Below are positions 26,004 through 35,678 of a DNA stretch of 64,000 nucleotides, piece after piece. Under the pieces are notes generated by a model. It ran no database searches. It was not told where the DNA came from and saw only the letters and a program-made list of their open reading frames with translations. This DNA is from Castellaniella sp036379515. Lineage in GTDB: Bacteria > Pseudomonadota > Gammaproteobacteria > Burkholderiales > Burkholderiaceae_B. The stretch lies in assembly GCF_036379515.1 (NCBI RefSeq), contig NZ_DASVGN010000027.1, positions 124,001 to 188,000 of the forward strand, in the 5' to 3' direction. Each line of letters starts with the position of its first letter. The first letter of the stretch is position 1. Position numbers and translations under genes: made by a program.

Positions 26004-26831
26004 ATGCCCGAACTGCCAGAAGTTGAAACAACTCGTCGTGGAATCGCCACGGTCATGCCAGGGCGTACCCTGCGCCGCGTGCTCATCCACGAAGCCCGGC
26101 TGCGCTGGCCCATCCCGCTTGATCTGCCGCAGCAGATCCAGGGTGAGAAGGTTATTGCCTGTGACAGACGAGGCAAATACTTGCTGATCCGGTTCGTCCC
26201 GGGGACTCTTATCCTTCACCTGGGAATGTCCGGATCGCTGCGCCGGGTGCCGATGGACGAGGCACTGCGCAAGCACGATCACGTCGAATTTCTCTTCGAC
26301 GACGCACGCTTTCTGTTACACGACCCTCGCCGTTTTGGTGCTGTTCTGTGGCATCCAGCCAACGCAGGCCCGGTGGGAGACCACCCGCTGCTCGCCCACC
26401 TGGGTGCAGAGCCCTTTGGTCCGGATTTCACGCCCGAAACCCTGCACCAGGGACTGAAACAGCACCGTCAGGCCATCAAGCAGGTGCTGCTGGGTGGGCA
26501 CGTCGTCGTTGGCGTGGGGAACATCTACGCCTCGGAATCGCTCTTCCAGGCCGGCATCGACCCGAGGACGCGGGCGGACCGCCTCTCCAGGCCGCGCTGC
26601 GAGCGCCTGTACAATGCAGTTCGGCTCACGCTCACCCAAGCGCTGGAGTCTGGCGGCAGCACCTTGCGCGACTACGTCAACGCCCAAGGAACCCCAGGCG
26701 CCTATTTCACGCTGCATGCCGCCGTCTACGATCATGCAGGAGATCCCTGCCCGCGCTGCGCGACGCCCATCCGGCGCATCGTCCAGGGACAACGCGCCAC
26801 CTACTTCTGTCCTCACTGCCAGAAACGCTAG
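26004..26831 (+). CDS. mutM: Formamidopyrimidine-DNA glycosylase
   Basis: The 275-residue DNA repair enzyme removes 8-oxoguanine and FapyG and cuts the abasic site. The start MPELPEVETTRRG places the catalytic proline at position 2 after Met removal, which fixes the ATG at 26004 despite an open frame upstream. A C-terminal zinc finger (CPRCATPIRRIVQGQR then CPHC) and the DNA-contact segment VGVGNIYASESLF are present. The MFS gene follows 10 bp later. Confidence 0.96.
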   Translation: MPELPEVETTRRGIATVMPGRTLRRVLIHEARLRWPIPLDLPQQIQGEKVIACDRRGKYLLIRFVPGTLILHLGMSGSLRRVPMDEALRKHDHVEFLFDDARFLLHDPRRFGAVLWHPANAGPVGDHPLLAHLGAEPFGPDFTPETLHQGLKQHRQAIKQVLLGGHVVVGVGNIYASESLFQAGIDPRTRADRLSRPRCERLYNAVRLTLTQALESGGSTLRDYVNAQGTPGAYFTLHAAVYDHAGDPCPRCATPIRRIVQGQRATYFCPHCQKR

Positions 26832-26841
26832 TGCCCTGCCC

Positions 26842-28065
26842 ATGAGACCGTCAGCCAAGCCCGAATCCGCCTCATCCGACTCGCCCATCCGCATCTCGCT
26901 GTTTTTGGTTCTGGTGGGAATCTGTGCTGCGCTGCACATCTGGAAAGTGCCCCCCGCGCTCCCTCAACTCCAGGCAGACTTTCATCTGAGCCTGGTGGCC
27001 TCAGGGTTCCTGCTGTCCATCGTGCAGATGGGCGGGATGGCCCTGGGCCTGCCCATTGGGCTGGTCGCGGAACGCATGGGACTGCGGCGCTGCATTCTGT
27101 ACGGGCTGGGTATCCTGTCCCTCGCCTCGGCGTTGTCCGCGCTCTTTGACTCGGGATTCTCCGTGCTTGCGGGCCGCGCAATCGAAGGGGTGGGCTTTCT
27201 GATGGTGGTCATGCCCATCCCGGCACTTATCCGCCGGCTGGTGCCCCCCGAAAATCTCAGTCGCGTCATGGGACTGTGGGGATGCTACATGCCGCTGGGT
27301 ACCGTTCTGATTCTGCTGACGGGCTCCTGGATTCTGAATTTCGGCGACTGGCAGGTGCTCTGGTTGCTGCTTGCGGCACTGACCGCCGTCTGCCTCTTCG
27401 TCGTGCTGCGCCTGGTACCCTCCGACCGCGTCACGAATCCCCATCAGTTGCACCCTCCCATGCTGACGTTGGCAACCACGACCCTGAAATCACTGAACGT
27501 CTGGTTGGTGGCACTGACCTTTGGCATGTACTCGAGCCAGTGGATTGCCATCATCGGATTCCTGCCCACGATCTACGCCACCGAGGGAGTCGCCGGCACC
27601 ACGGCCGGATTGCTCACGGCCATCGTGGCGGGGTCCAACGCAATCGGCAACTTGGCCGCAGGTCGCCTGTTGCACCGCGGCGTGCCTGCGTGGCAATTGC
27701 TGGTGATCGGCCTGGCCACCATGGTCGTGTGCGCCTACGCTGCATTCGGGGCGCCTCTGCCGGCCGCCGGGCAATTCACCGCGGTACTGCTGTTTTCGCT
27801 CGTGGGCGGTCTGGTGCCCGCGACCCTGTTCGTACTGGCGCTGACCCTGGCCCCAACGGCACAAACGGCCTCCACCACCGTGGGCTGGATGCAGCAATGC
27901 TCGTCGATGGGCCAGTTCGTGGGGCCGCCCCTGGTAGCCTGGGTGGTGAACCTGGCCGGTGGCAACTGGCAATGGACCTGGGTGGCGACCGGCGTCTTTT
28001 CGTTGGCAGGGATACTGCTTGCCCTGATGATCCGGCAGCGCACCCGCCCGCAACCAGCAGCCTGA
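26842..28065 (+). CDS. MFS transporter, CynX/NimT-like
   Basis: The 407-residue protein has about 12 hydrophobic segments and resembles the cyanate/nitroimidazole (CynX/NimT) branch of the MFS in its N-terminal ALPQLQADFHLSLVASGFLL pattern. The substrate is unknown. I start at the ATG at 26842, 11 bp after the mutM stop, because the longer open frame overlaps mutM. It probably shares the mutM transcript. The gene is convergent with the dehydrogenase gene that follows. Confidence 0.8.
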   Translation: MRPSAKPESASSDSPIRISLFLVLVGICAALHIWKVPPALPQLQADFHLSLVASGFLLSIVQMGGMALGLPIGLVAERMGLRRCILYGLGILSLASALSALFDSGFSVLAGRAIEGVGFLMVVMPIPALIRRLVPPENLSRVMGLWGCYMPLGTVLILLTGSWILNFGDWQVLWLLLAALTAVCLFVVLRLVPSDRVTNPHQLHPPMLTLATTTLKSLNVWLVALTFGMYSSQWIAIIGFLPTIYATEGVAGTTAGLLTAIVAGSNAIGNLAAGRLLHRGVPAWQLLVIGLATMVVCAYAAFGAPLPAAGQFTAVLLFSLVGGLVPATLFVLALTLAPTAQTASTTVGWMQQCSSMGQFVGPPLVAWVVNLAGGNWQWTWVATGVFSLAGILLALMIRQRTRPQPAA

Positions 28066-28117
28066 CGCTGCCCTGCGCCGACACCCGCGCGGTGCGAGGT
28101 GACGGAAGCGTCGGGTC

Positions 28118-29536
28118 CTACTCGGGGCGGAGCACCTTGCCGGGGTTCATGATGCACTGCGGGTCAAGCGCCGCCTTGATGCGATGCATCAGCGCCATCT
28201 CGACCGGGTCCTTGTAGCGTGGCAAAGCATCACGCTTGAGCTGCCCCACGCCGTGCTCGGCGCTGATGGAGCCACCCACGGCATGCACCCGGTCGTGCAC
28301 CAGCCCATACACGTCGTACTGGCGGCCCAGCAGCTGGCCTTCGGCCCAGCCCACTCCCGGCGCCACGTTGTAGTGCAGGTTGCCATCGCCCAAATGGCCG
28401 AAAATGACGTGCCGAATGCCCGGAAACGCCGCCTGCAGCGCCGCATTGGTACTCTCGACGAACTCCGCCATGCGCGACACCGGGATGGAGACATCGTGCT
28501 TGATACTCTTGCCGATTTCTTTTTCGGCCAGCGGGATGCTTTCGCGCAAATGCCACAGCGCATGGCTTTGCGCCACCGACTCGGCGATGACGGCGTCTTG
28601 CACCACGCCGGCCTCGAGTGCCTCGCCTACCACGACCTCGAAGCGCTCGCGCGCGTGCGCCTCGGACTCGCTGTCAGAGAGCTCCAGCAGCGTGAACCAG
28701 GGCAGTTGCGCCGACGCGCCTTCGAAGGGAAACCGCTGCTGCGGAAAACAGCGCACCACGTCGCGCAGGCAGTCGCCCGCCATGAGCTCAAACCCCGTGA
28801 GCGAAGCGCCCAGACCAGCTCGCGCCCGACCCAGCATGTCGATGGCCGCCGCAATCGACTCGACGGCCAGCAAGGCCGTGCAGCGGGCCACCGGCAGGGG
28901 AAACAGCTTCAGGGTGGCAGCCGTGATGACGCCCAGCGTGCCCTCGCTGCCAATGAAGAGGTCGCGCAGATCGTAGCCCGTGTTGTCCTTGCGAAGCCCC
29001 CGCAGCCCATGCCAGATATCCCCCTGCGCGGTGACGACTTCCAGCCCCAGGGCGAGCTCGCGCATGTTGCCGTAGCGCAATACCTGCGTGCCGCCCGCAT
29101 TGGTGGCCAGATTGCCGCCAATGGTGCAGCTGCCCTCGGCCGCCAGACTCAATGGGAACAGGCGCCCCGCATCGAGAGCAGCCTTCTGCACGGACTGCAG
29201 AATGCAACCGGCCTCGACCACCAAGGTATCGTTGTCGGTATCGATGCTGCGCACGCGATTCAGGCGCTGCAACGACAAAATGACGGTCTGGCCCGAATCA
29301 TCGGGCGTCGCGCCGCCACACAGGCTCGTGTTGCCACCTTGCGGAATCAGGGGAATGCCCTGCTCGGCACAGAGGCGCACCACAGCGGCGACTTCGGCCG
29401 TATCGGCTGGCCGCACGACCGCGAGAGCCTGGCCCGAATAGCGCTCACGCCAGTCGGTGGCATAGGGCTGCGCATCGGCCCCGGTGAGTACCTGCGATGC
29501 TCCCAGCATCGTGCGCAAGGCTTCCAGCGTATCCAT
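28118..29536 (-). CDS. FAD-linked 2-hydroxy-acid dehydrogenase (GlcD family)
   Basis: The 472-residue flavoprotein shows the GlcD/D-lactate/D-2-hydroxyglutarate dehydrogenase architecture. It has an N-terminal PCMH FAD domain (about 35-215, with GGNTSLCGGA and GSEGTLGVITAATLKLFP), and its C-terminal oxidase domain carries GHLGDGNLHYN and SAEHGVGQLK and ends NPGKVL. The exact substrate is not decidable. It is divergent from the phosphomannomutase gene (71-bp gap) and paralogous to the protein at 154-1563, which has only distant overall similarity. Confidence 0.87.
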   Translation of the reverse strand: MDTLEALRTMLGASQVLTGADAQPYATDWRERYSGQALAVVRPADTAEVAAVVRLCAEQGIPLIPQGGNTSLCGGATPDDSGQTVILSLQRLNRVRSIDTDNDTLVVEAGCILQSVQKAALDAGRLFPLSLAAEGSCTIGGNLATNAGGTQVLRYGNMRELALGLEVVTAQGDIWHGLRGLRKDNTGYDLRDLFIGSEGTLGVITAATLKLFPLPVARCTALLAVESIAAAIDMLGRARAGLGASLTGFELMAGDCLRDVVRCFPQQRFPFEGASAQLPWFTLLELSDSESEAHARERFEVVVGEALEAGVVQDAVIAESVAQSHALWHLRESIPLAEKEIGKSIKHDVSIPVSRMAEFVESTNAALQAAFPGIRHVIFGHLGDGNLHYNVAPGVGWAEGQLLGRQYDVYGLVHDRVHAVGGSISAEHGVGQLKRDALPRYKDPVEMALMHRIKAALDPQCIMNPGKVLRPE

Positions 29537-29607
29537 ACAGTATCCAGGCGACGGATCAAAAGTCTGATTGTAATCGGCGATAATAGGCTCTTATCTCGGA
29601 GCCTACC

Positions 29608-30999
29608 TTGTCTGACTCGATTCCTCTGCCTGCTGCCGTCTTCAAAGCGTACGACATCCGCGGGACCGTCCCCGCTCAAATCAGTGAGTCCTTCGCTGGC
29701 CGCCTGGGCCTGGCGCTGGCGCAACAGGCACGTCGCGAGGGAGTGCGCAGCATGGTGGTCGGTCACGATGGCCGCATGAGCAGTCCTGCCTTGTCGCAGG
29801 CACTGCTGCAAGGCCTGCAGGCAGGCGGGCTGGATACCGTAGACCTGGGGCTGGTGCATACGCCGCTCGTGTATTTTGCCACCCACCTGGATGGCAGCGG
29901 CTCCGGCGTGGCCATCACGGGCAGCCACAATCCTCCGGACTACAACGGATTCAAGCTCATGATCGCCGGACGTACGCTGCACGGCGAAGACATCCAGGCG
30001 TTGCGCGCCCTCATGGAGCACATCGAGCCCCCCAAAGACGTGGCTCCAGGGCACGGCCGCACCCAGGATCTGATCCAGACGTACATCCAGCGCATCACGG
30101 GCAACGTGAAGCTCGCGCGTCCGCTCAAGATTGCCATCGACTGCGGCAACGGCGTAGGCGGTGTGGTGGCTCCCGCGCTGTTCCGGGCGCTGGGTTGCAC
30201 CGTCGACGAGCTCTACACGCAGGTGGATGGGCACTTTCCCAACCACCACCCGGACCCGGCCGACCCGGCCAACCTGCAAGATCTGATCGCGCACCTGAAG
30301 CGCACCGACTGCGAGCTCGGCCTGGCCTTCGACGGTGACGCCGACCGCCTGGGTGTCGTGACCCGCAGCGGCCAGATCATCTGGCCCGATCGGCAGCTGA
30401 TCCTGCTGGCCCGCGACGTGCTGCAACGGGTACCCGGCGCCCCCATCATCTTCGACGTGAAGTGCAGCCGGCACCTGGTGGCTGCCATCCGCGAGGCGGG
30501 CGGCACGCCCACCATGTCGCAAACAGGGCACTCGCTCATCAAGGCCAAGCTGGCCGAAACCGGCGCACCGCTCGCGGGCGAAATGAGCGGCCATATCTTC
30601 TTCAAAGAGCGCTGGTATGGCTTCGACGACGGCCTGTATGCCGGCGCCCGCCTGCTGGAAGTGTTGTCGCGCAGCACCAACCCCAGTGCGGTGCTCGAAG
30701 CCCTGCCGCAAGGGCTGTCTACGCCGGAACTGAAACTGCCCATGAAAGAAGGCGAACCTCACCCCTTCGTGGCCCGCCTGCAGTCCGAAGGCCATTTTCC
30801 GAGTGCTGCCGAGCGCATTACCATCGACGGCATTCGAGCGGAATACCCCGACGGCTTTGGGCTGGCTCGGGCCTCCAACACCACACCGGTGGTCGTTCTG
30901 CGCTTCGAAGGCGACACCCCCGAAGCACTCAAGCGCATCGAGGGCGAGTTTCGCTCTGCGATTGCCGCCCTGCTGCCAGGACAGCCCTTGCCCTTCTAA
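29608..30999 (+). CDS. Phosphomannomutase/phosphoglucomutase (AlgC/ManB family)
   Basis: The 463-residue enzyme interconverts hexose 1- and 6-phosphates for surface-sugar synthesis. The catalytic phosphoserine loop is TGSHNPPDYNG (S106), the Mg-binding loop is DGDADRLG, and the sugar-specificity loop is GEMSGHIFF. The start is a TTG at 29608 with CGGAG 6 bp upstream, giving MSDSIPLPAAVFKAYDIRG. It converges on the glycan operon and may supply its sugar 1-phosphates. A small GCGCC-tca-GGCGC hairpin follows the stop (31000-31012). Confidence 0.92.
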   Translation: MSDSIPLPAAVFKAYDIRGTVPAQISESFAGRLGLALAQQARREGVRSMVVGHDGRMSSPALSQALLQGLQAGGLDTVDLGLVHTPLVYFATHLDGSGSGVAITGSHNPPDYNGFKLMIAGRTLHGEDIQALRALMEHIEPPKDVAPGHGRTQDLIQTYIQRITGNVKLARPLKIAIDCGNGVGGVVAPALFRALGCTVDELYTQVDGHFPNHHPDPADPANLQDLIAHLKRTDCELGLAFDGDADRLGVVTRSGQIIWPDRQLILLARDVLQRVPGAPIIFDVKCSRHLVAAIREAGGTPTMSQTGHSLIKAKLAETGAPLAGEMSGHIFFKERWYGFDDGLYAGARLLEVLSRSTNPSAVLEALPQGLSTPELKLPMKEGEPHPFVARLQSEGHFPSAAERITIDGIRAEYPDGFGLARASNTTPVVVLRFEGDTPEALKRIEGEFRSAIAALLPGQPLPF

Positions 31000-31065
31000 G
31001 CGCCTCAGGCGCGTCCGCGCGCCACGCCACGGGCCGGCCCCCTCCAGATGACGCAGTCCGGCGCC

Positions 31066-33429
31066 CTACGCCATCAACTCGCTATAAAGCGCAAGGTGTG
31101 CCGCGACGATACCGGGAAGCCCAAAATCCCGCTCCGCAAGCGCACGCCCGGCCGCCCCCATACGCACACGCAAGGGTTCGTCCTGCGCCAGGCGCAGCAC
31201 GGCATCGGCCAGAGCCCGAGCGTCTCGCGCCGGTACGAGCAGCCCGGTCACACCGGCCTCGATGGCATCGCGACATCCAGGCACATCGGTCGTGATCACG
31301 GGGCGCCCACAGGCGGCCGCTTCGATGAGTGACTTGGGCAAGCCTTCGCGGTAAGAAGGCAACACCACCACGTGCGACTGTGCATACAAGGCCGCCACGT
31401 CGGTGCACTCGCCCACGTAATCGATCAGGCCGGCGGTCTGCCACCCCTGCAACAAGGCGGGGTCCACCGACGCGGGATTCCCCGGGTCCAGGCTCCCGGC
31501 AAGACGCCAGCGTATCCCCTGCCCCTGCGTCAGACGAGCCGCCGCCGCGAACTCCTCGATCCCCTTGTCGCGCAGCAAGCGGGACGCCATGGTGACCGTA
31601 AGGGGGCCCTCAGGCCAAGGCTGCGGCGCAAACTGCTGCAGGTCCACACCCGAGCCTCTCAGGATCACTGCTCGTTGCGCCTTGACCGCACCCGCCTCGA
31701 CCAGCATGGCACGATCGGCTGCATTCTGGAAAATCACCCGGCTGTTGGGATGGCCCAGCGCCAGCCGATACATCAGCAAGGACAGGCGCCGCAATAGCCC
31801 CCGCAAGCCCGAAGTCTGCATGAACATATAGCCCAAGCCCGAAATCGCGGCCACAAAGGCCGGCACGCGCGCCAGGCGGCAGGCCATACCCCCATACAGG
31901 ACCGGCTTGATGGTCACCGCATGAACGAGATCAGGGCGCAACTGCCGCAGGAGCCGCCAGATGGCCAACAGGCTCAGGGCTTCGGACCACGGATTCATGC
32001 CGCTGCGCGACAACGGCAGCACATGATGGATGAAGCCATGCGCCTGCACTTCAGAAACTGAAGGTCCATCCATGGTGGCCACATGGACCTCATGGCCTGC
32101 CTGCTGCGCAGCCAGCGCCAGCGGCAAGCGATGCGACAGGAAGAAGGCGGGGTTGTTGACGATGAAAAGCAAGGTCCGGTGCCCACCCTGCGCGACGGAA
32201 GCCGCTGAGGCGGGGGAACTTCCGGACATCCAGGAGGCAGACTGCGCCCCCCTCGCAGCTGCCGGCCCGACGCGCCCTTTGTGGGTCGGGTAGTCAGCCG
32301 CCAGACGACGCCAGACGACACCATAGCGATCCGCCATGGCCTGGAGGCTGTAGCGCGAAGCCACGGAGTCTCGTGCGGCCTGCGCGCGCTCAGGCCACGA
32401 AGGCGAACGCACAGCGACGATGGCTTGTTCGATGGCATCGGCCAGCGCGGCGGCATCGCCGGGCGGCGCCACCCAGCCGTGTTCTGCGACGATATCTGCT
32501 GCATCGCCCACATCCGTCACGGCGCATGCCACCCCCGAGGCCATGGCCTCGGACACCACGTTGGGAAACCCTTCAGCCTTGCTGGAGAGCACATGCACGT
32601 CCAGTGCCCGAACGAGTTCGGGCACGTCGTCGCGGCGCCCGAGGAAGATCAGGTGTTCCAGCAAACCATAATGCCGGGCCAGGTCGATCAGCTCAGCATT
32701 GTCGCGTGACATCCCCAAGCCAATGAGCACACAGCGAAGACTTGGATATCGGCGCACCAGCAGGCCCACAGCCGCCAGCAGATTGGCGTGATCCTTCTGG
32801 GGATTCCAGCGCGCAACGCTCCCGACCAGCACGGCATCATCGGGGACACCCCACTGCTCGCGCCACTGTGCTCGAGCGGCTGCATCGGGGTGCCACACGG
32901 CCAGATCGTACCCATTGGGGATGACCAGCATCCGATCATTGCGGTACCCCCAGTTGCGATGAACCTGGGCCGCTCGACGTGCACACGCCACGATCACTCC
33001 CGGCATCCAACCCGATACGCGAGCACACAGCCAAGCGGCAACCCGTGAAGAACGACTGCTCTCGGCCAGGCTCACGCCCGAATTCCGCACACCCCAAGCG
33101 AGCGCGCGCACCCCCGCCAGACGCGCCACCAGCCCTCCCAGCAAGTCGGCGTGATACATCCAGGTCTGGACCACGTCGGGGCGGCGTTCCCGCAACAAGC
33201 GATACAGGCGCCACAGGCCGCGAACCGACCCCGCCAGCCCCTGCATGTCGAGCGTGAGCACCTCGATGCCCTCGGCGCGCAGCACCGGCCCCATCACCCC
33301 CTCGCCGCTCATGGAAACGACCGTATGGCGCACCTCGGTATCGGGCGCCGTGACCAGGCGGCGCAGTACAGTTTCGGCGCCCCCGTGCAACAAGCCCGAA
33401 ATAACGTGAACAACCTGTAATTCAGCCAT
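31066..33429 (-). CDS. Fused tandem GT4 glycosyltransferase (two complete domains)
   Basis: The 787-residue protein consists of two full GT-B glycosyltransferases of family 4. Domain 1 (about 1-385) begins VVHVISGLLHGGAETVLRR and has the EX7E motif in AEGFPNVVSEAMASG. A Ser/Ala-rich linker (about 385-425) follows. Domain 2 (about 425-787) begins TLLFIVNNPAFFLSHRLPLA and has REGLPKSLIEAAACG. It would add two sugars to a lipid-linked glycan at the inner membrane. I start at the ATG at 33429, which has GAGAGG 9 bp upstream and overlaps the preceding gene by 8 bp. Two further in-frame ATGs lie at 33438 and 33456. It is the last gene of the glycan operon. Confidence 0.88.
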   Translation of the reverse strand: MAELQVVHVISGLLHGGAETVLRRLVTAPDTEVRHTVVSMSGEGVMGPVLRAEGIEVLTLDMQGLAGSVRGLWRLYRLLRERRPDVVQTWMYHADLLGGLVARLAGVRALAWGVRNSGVSLAESSRSSRVAAWLCARVSGWMPGVIVACARRAAQVHRNWGYRNDRMLVIPNGYDLAVWHPDAAARAQWREQWGVPDDAVLVGSVARWNPQKDHANLLAAVGLLVRRYPSLRCVLIGLGMSRDNAELIDLARHYGLLEHLIFLGRRDDVPELVRALDVHVLSSKAEGFPNVVSEAMASGVACAVTDVGDAADIVAEHGWVAPPGDAAALADAIEQAIVAVRSPSWPERAQAARDSVASRYSLQAMADRYGVVWRRLAADYPTHKGRVGPAAARGAQSASWMSGSSPASAASVAQGGHRTLLFIVNNPAFFLSHRLPLALAAQQAGHEVHVATMDGPSVSEVQAHGFIHHVLPLSRSGMNPWSEALSLLAIWRLLRQLRPDLVHAVTIKPVLYGGMACRLARVPAFVAAISGLGYMFMQTSGLRGLLRRLSLLMYRLALGHPNSRVIFQNAADRAMLVEAGAVKAQRAVILRGSGVDLQQFAPQPWPEGPLTVTMASRLLRDKGIEEFAAAARLTQGQGIRWRLAGSLDPGNPASVDPALLQGWQTAGLIDYVGECTDVAALYAQSHVVVLPSYREGLPKSLIEAAACGRPVITTDVPGCRDAIEAGVTGLLVPARDARALADAVLRLAQDEPLRVRMGAAGRALAERDFGLPGIVAAHLALYSELMA

Positions 33430-34531
33430 TTTTGCCATCCTCTCCCCAGGCAGCATCCCAGCTTTTCAAAATAGTCTCCAGACCGTAGCGACCCCGGACC
33501 GAAGCAGCGGCTGCAGCACCCCATGCTTCTCTCTCTGCCGGTGTCGCCTGCATGAGCCGAGCCAACGCGGCTGACAAGGCTCGTTCATCTCCGAGCGGAA
33601 CCAATGTTGCGTCCTGGCCATTGCGTGTGAGTTCGGCTGGCCCCGAGGGGCAATCCACCGCGACGCAGGGCAAACCCAAGGCCATGGCTTCCAGCAAGGC
33701 ATTGGGAAACCCCTCGACGCGGGAATTGAGCACGAAACCATGCGCCCGCTGCAGGTCGTCCCACGGAGTGCGGCTGAAGCCCGGCATATGAATGCGATCC
33801 TGCAGGCCCAAGGCGTCCACGCGCCGCTGATAGCCCGCGCGTTCCGGGCCATCGCCCCAGATCCAGAGATCCCAATGCGGGAATCGATCGGCCAGCTGCG
33901 CGAAGACCTCGATGAGTCTGTCGAACTGCTTGACCGAGTTGAAACGGCCCAGGGCGGCCAACATGCAGCGATCCGTACGGGGCTCCTGCCTGCGCGCGGG
34001 AGGCAAGCCATCGGGCAAAGGATTGGCAACGACAGCCACCCGCTTCGCACCCGGAACCACCTTCTGCAGATGAGGGACGCTTTGCGGCGTCTGCACCGCA
34101 ACGCGCAATGCCCACGGGTATGTCAGACGTCGCAACCACTTGAGCGCAGGCTCGAGCACGTCGTCGCCATAGGCAGGATCGGTGCGCTCCGACACCACGA
34201 CGGGCAAGCCCAGCCCGCGCAAGGCGAGCAAGGCGGTGACGCTGACGTTGGTCAGGAACGACAGCACCCGATCGGGCCGGAACTCCCGGGTGAGCCGCCG
34301 CAAGGCCCACAGTTTGCTGACGGGACGCAGCCAGGTCGGGCCACCCATCCGATCGGCCAGCCAGACCAGTCGCACGCCCGGATCAAGTTGCTGATCACAG
34401 TGCCCACGCCCCGAATAACAGCTCACCAGCATGACCTCATCTCCGCGTCGGGCCCACGCGCTCGCCAGCGTGGCCGCAACACGCTCGGCGCCGCCTCCAT
34501 GCATAGAGCTGACCAGGAAGAGAATCTTCAT
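33422..34531 (-). CDS. GT4-family glycosyltransferase
   Basis: The 369-residue GT-B enzyme begins with the glycine-rich donor-domain start MKILFLVSSMHGGGAERVAA and carries the GT4 EX7E motif in VEGFPNALLEAMALG. It probably transfers one sugar in the assembly of the lipid-linked glycan. Donor and acceptor are unknown. It lies 1 bp after the upstream glycosyltransferase gene and overlaps the tandem glycosyltransferase gene by 8 bp, so the three are tightly coupled. Confidence 0.88.
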   Translation of the reverse strand: MKILFLVSSMHGGGAERVAATLASAWARRGDEVMLVSCYSGRGHCDQQLDPGVRLVWLADRMGGPTWLRPVSKLWALRRLTREFRPDRVLSFLTNVSVTALLALRGLGLPVVVSERTDPAYGDDVLEPALKWLRRLTYPWALRVAVQTPQSVPHLQKVVPGAKRVAVVANPLPDGLPPARRQEPRTDRCMLAALGRFNSVKQFDRLIEVFAQLADRFPHWDLWIWGDGPERAGYQRRVDALGLQDRIHMPGFSRTPWDDLQRAHGFVLNSRVEGFPNALLEAMALGLPCVAVDCPSGPAELTRNGQDATLVPLGDERALSAALARLMQATPAEREAWGAAAAASVRGRYGLETILKSWDAAWGEDGKNG

Positions 34532-34532
34532 C

Positions 34533-35678
34533 TCAATTCACCCGATTGCCACGGAACACCTGCTCCCACAAGGCCATGACGCGCGCTGTGCTGAAGCGAT
34601 CCCGCACATCGACAGCCCGCTGCGCCAGTCGGTCGCGCAGGACGGCATCGGCCATGACCTCGGACAGACGTGCCGCCAGGGCTTCGGCATCTTGTACAGG
34701 CCGCACCAACACACCGTCAATCCCATCGCGGATGATTTCGCGCGGCCCGGTTTCGCAATCGAAGGCCACACACGACAGACCGCTCGCCATCGCTTCAAGC
34801 AGGGTATTGGACAGCCCCTCGGCGACGGAACTGAGTACGTATACGTCAGACGCCTGGTACCAGGCTCCGACGTTGCCCACGCGCCCCGGGAGATTCACCC
34901 GGCCCTGCAAGCCCAGTTGATCTCGCTGCGCTTCCAGATCGGCGCGAGCCTCGCCCTCGCCAAGAATGGTCAAATCCCAGTCCGGAAACAAGGCCGCGAG
35001 CGGCGCGAAGGCCCGCAACAGACAATCGAAGCCTTTGACCGGGTGCAATCGCCCCACCGCCAGCAAACGGTGGCGGCCAGACGGACGCACCGCAGGCACC
35101 ACCGGCTCCCCGTCCTCCAGCGGCCAGCGCACGGCATTGGGAATCACCTGCGCCTGCACCCCTGGCACATGCTCGTCCAACCATTGCGCCGTGCCGTGGG
35201 TCAGCGCGATCACCGCGTCGGCCTGCGGATAAGTCCGGCACCGCATACGCTGCCAGAACGCGGGGAGCGCTTGAATCGGCGGATGCGTGTGCTCGGTCAC
35301 GAGCACGCGGCAACGCCCCCGTGCCGCCAGCACGGACAGAATCGACCCTCGCGTCATCATCCCCAGTACCACCGTGGGCCGGTGACGGCGCACCAGGCGC
35401 CGCAGGGCCCACACCCGGCGCATATTGCCCCACAGCGCAGCGATGCGCCCGCCAGTACTGCTCGCCAGGCCCAGGGCATGGCGCGTGACGCCTTCCGGCA
35501 AGCGATAAGCGTCTTCGGAGGCATCGGTCTGCGTCACCACAGACACCTGACAGCCACGGCCCTGCCAATAAGCCGCCATGTCGACCGCCACCCTCTCCGC
35601 ACCTCCACCCTGCAGAGAATGAATCACGATCATCAGGTGAGGCCGCCGACCGGCCTCCTGGTCCCTGTTCTTACTCAC
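34533..35678 (-). CDS. GT4-family glycosyltransferase
   Basis: The 381-residue enzyme has the GT4 start MIVIHSLQGGGAERVAVDMA and EX7E motif in AEGLSNTLLEAMASG. I place the start at the GTG at 35678. It is preceded by AGGGAAG and overlaps the flippase stop in GTGAGTAA, whereas the longer frame would run far into the flippase gene. It belongs to the glycan operon between the flippase and a second GT4 gene. The acceptor and donor are unknown. Confidence 0.86.
   Translation of the reverse strand: MSKNRDQEAGRRPHLMIVIHSLQGGGAERVAVDMAAYWQGRGCQVSVVTQTDASEDAYRLPEGVTRHALGLASSTGGRIAALWGNMRRVWALRRLVRRHRPTVVLGMMTRGSILSVLAARGRCRVLVTEHTHPPIQALPAFWQRMRCRTYPQADAVIALTHGTAQWLDEHVPGVQAQVIPNAVRWPLEDGEPVVPAVRPSGRHRLLAVGRLHPVKGFDCLLRAFAPLAALFPDWDLTILGEGEARADLEAQRDQLGLQGRVNLPGRVGNVGAWYQASDVYVLSSVAEGLSNTLLEAMASGLSCVAFDCETGPREIIRDGIDGVLVRPVQDAEALAARLSEVMADAVLRDRLAQRAVDVRDRFSTARVMALWEQVFRGNRVN

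Noticed and set aside
28184..29779. A 531-codon plus-strand frame opposite the GlcD-like gene
   Set aside because: It is a shadow of the flavoprotein gene. The real plus-strand gene here begins at the TTG at 29608.
31066..33429. The tandem glycosyltransferase as an artefact of a lost stop codon between two genes
   Set aside because: The linker has normal composition, both domains are in one frame, and I see no Shine-Dalgarno plus start that would clearly serve a separate second gene. It is kept as a fusion, with resequencing as the check.
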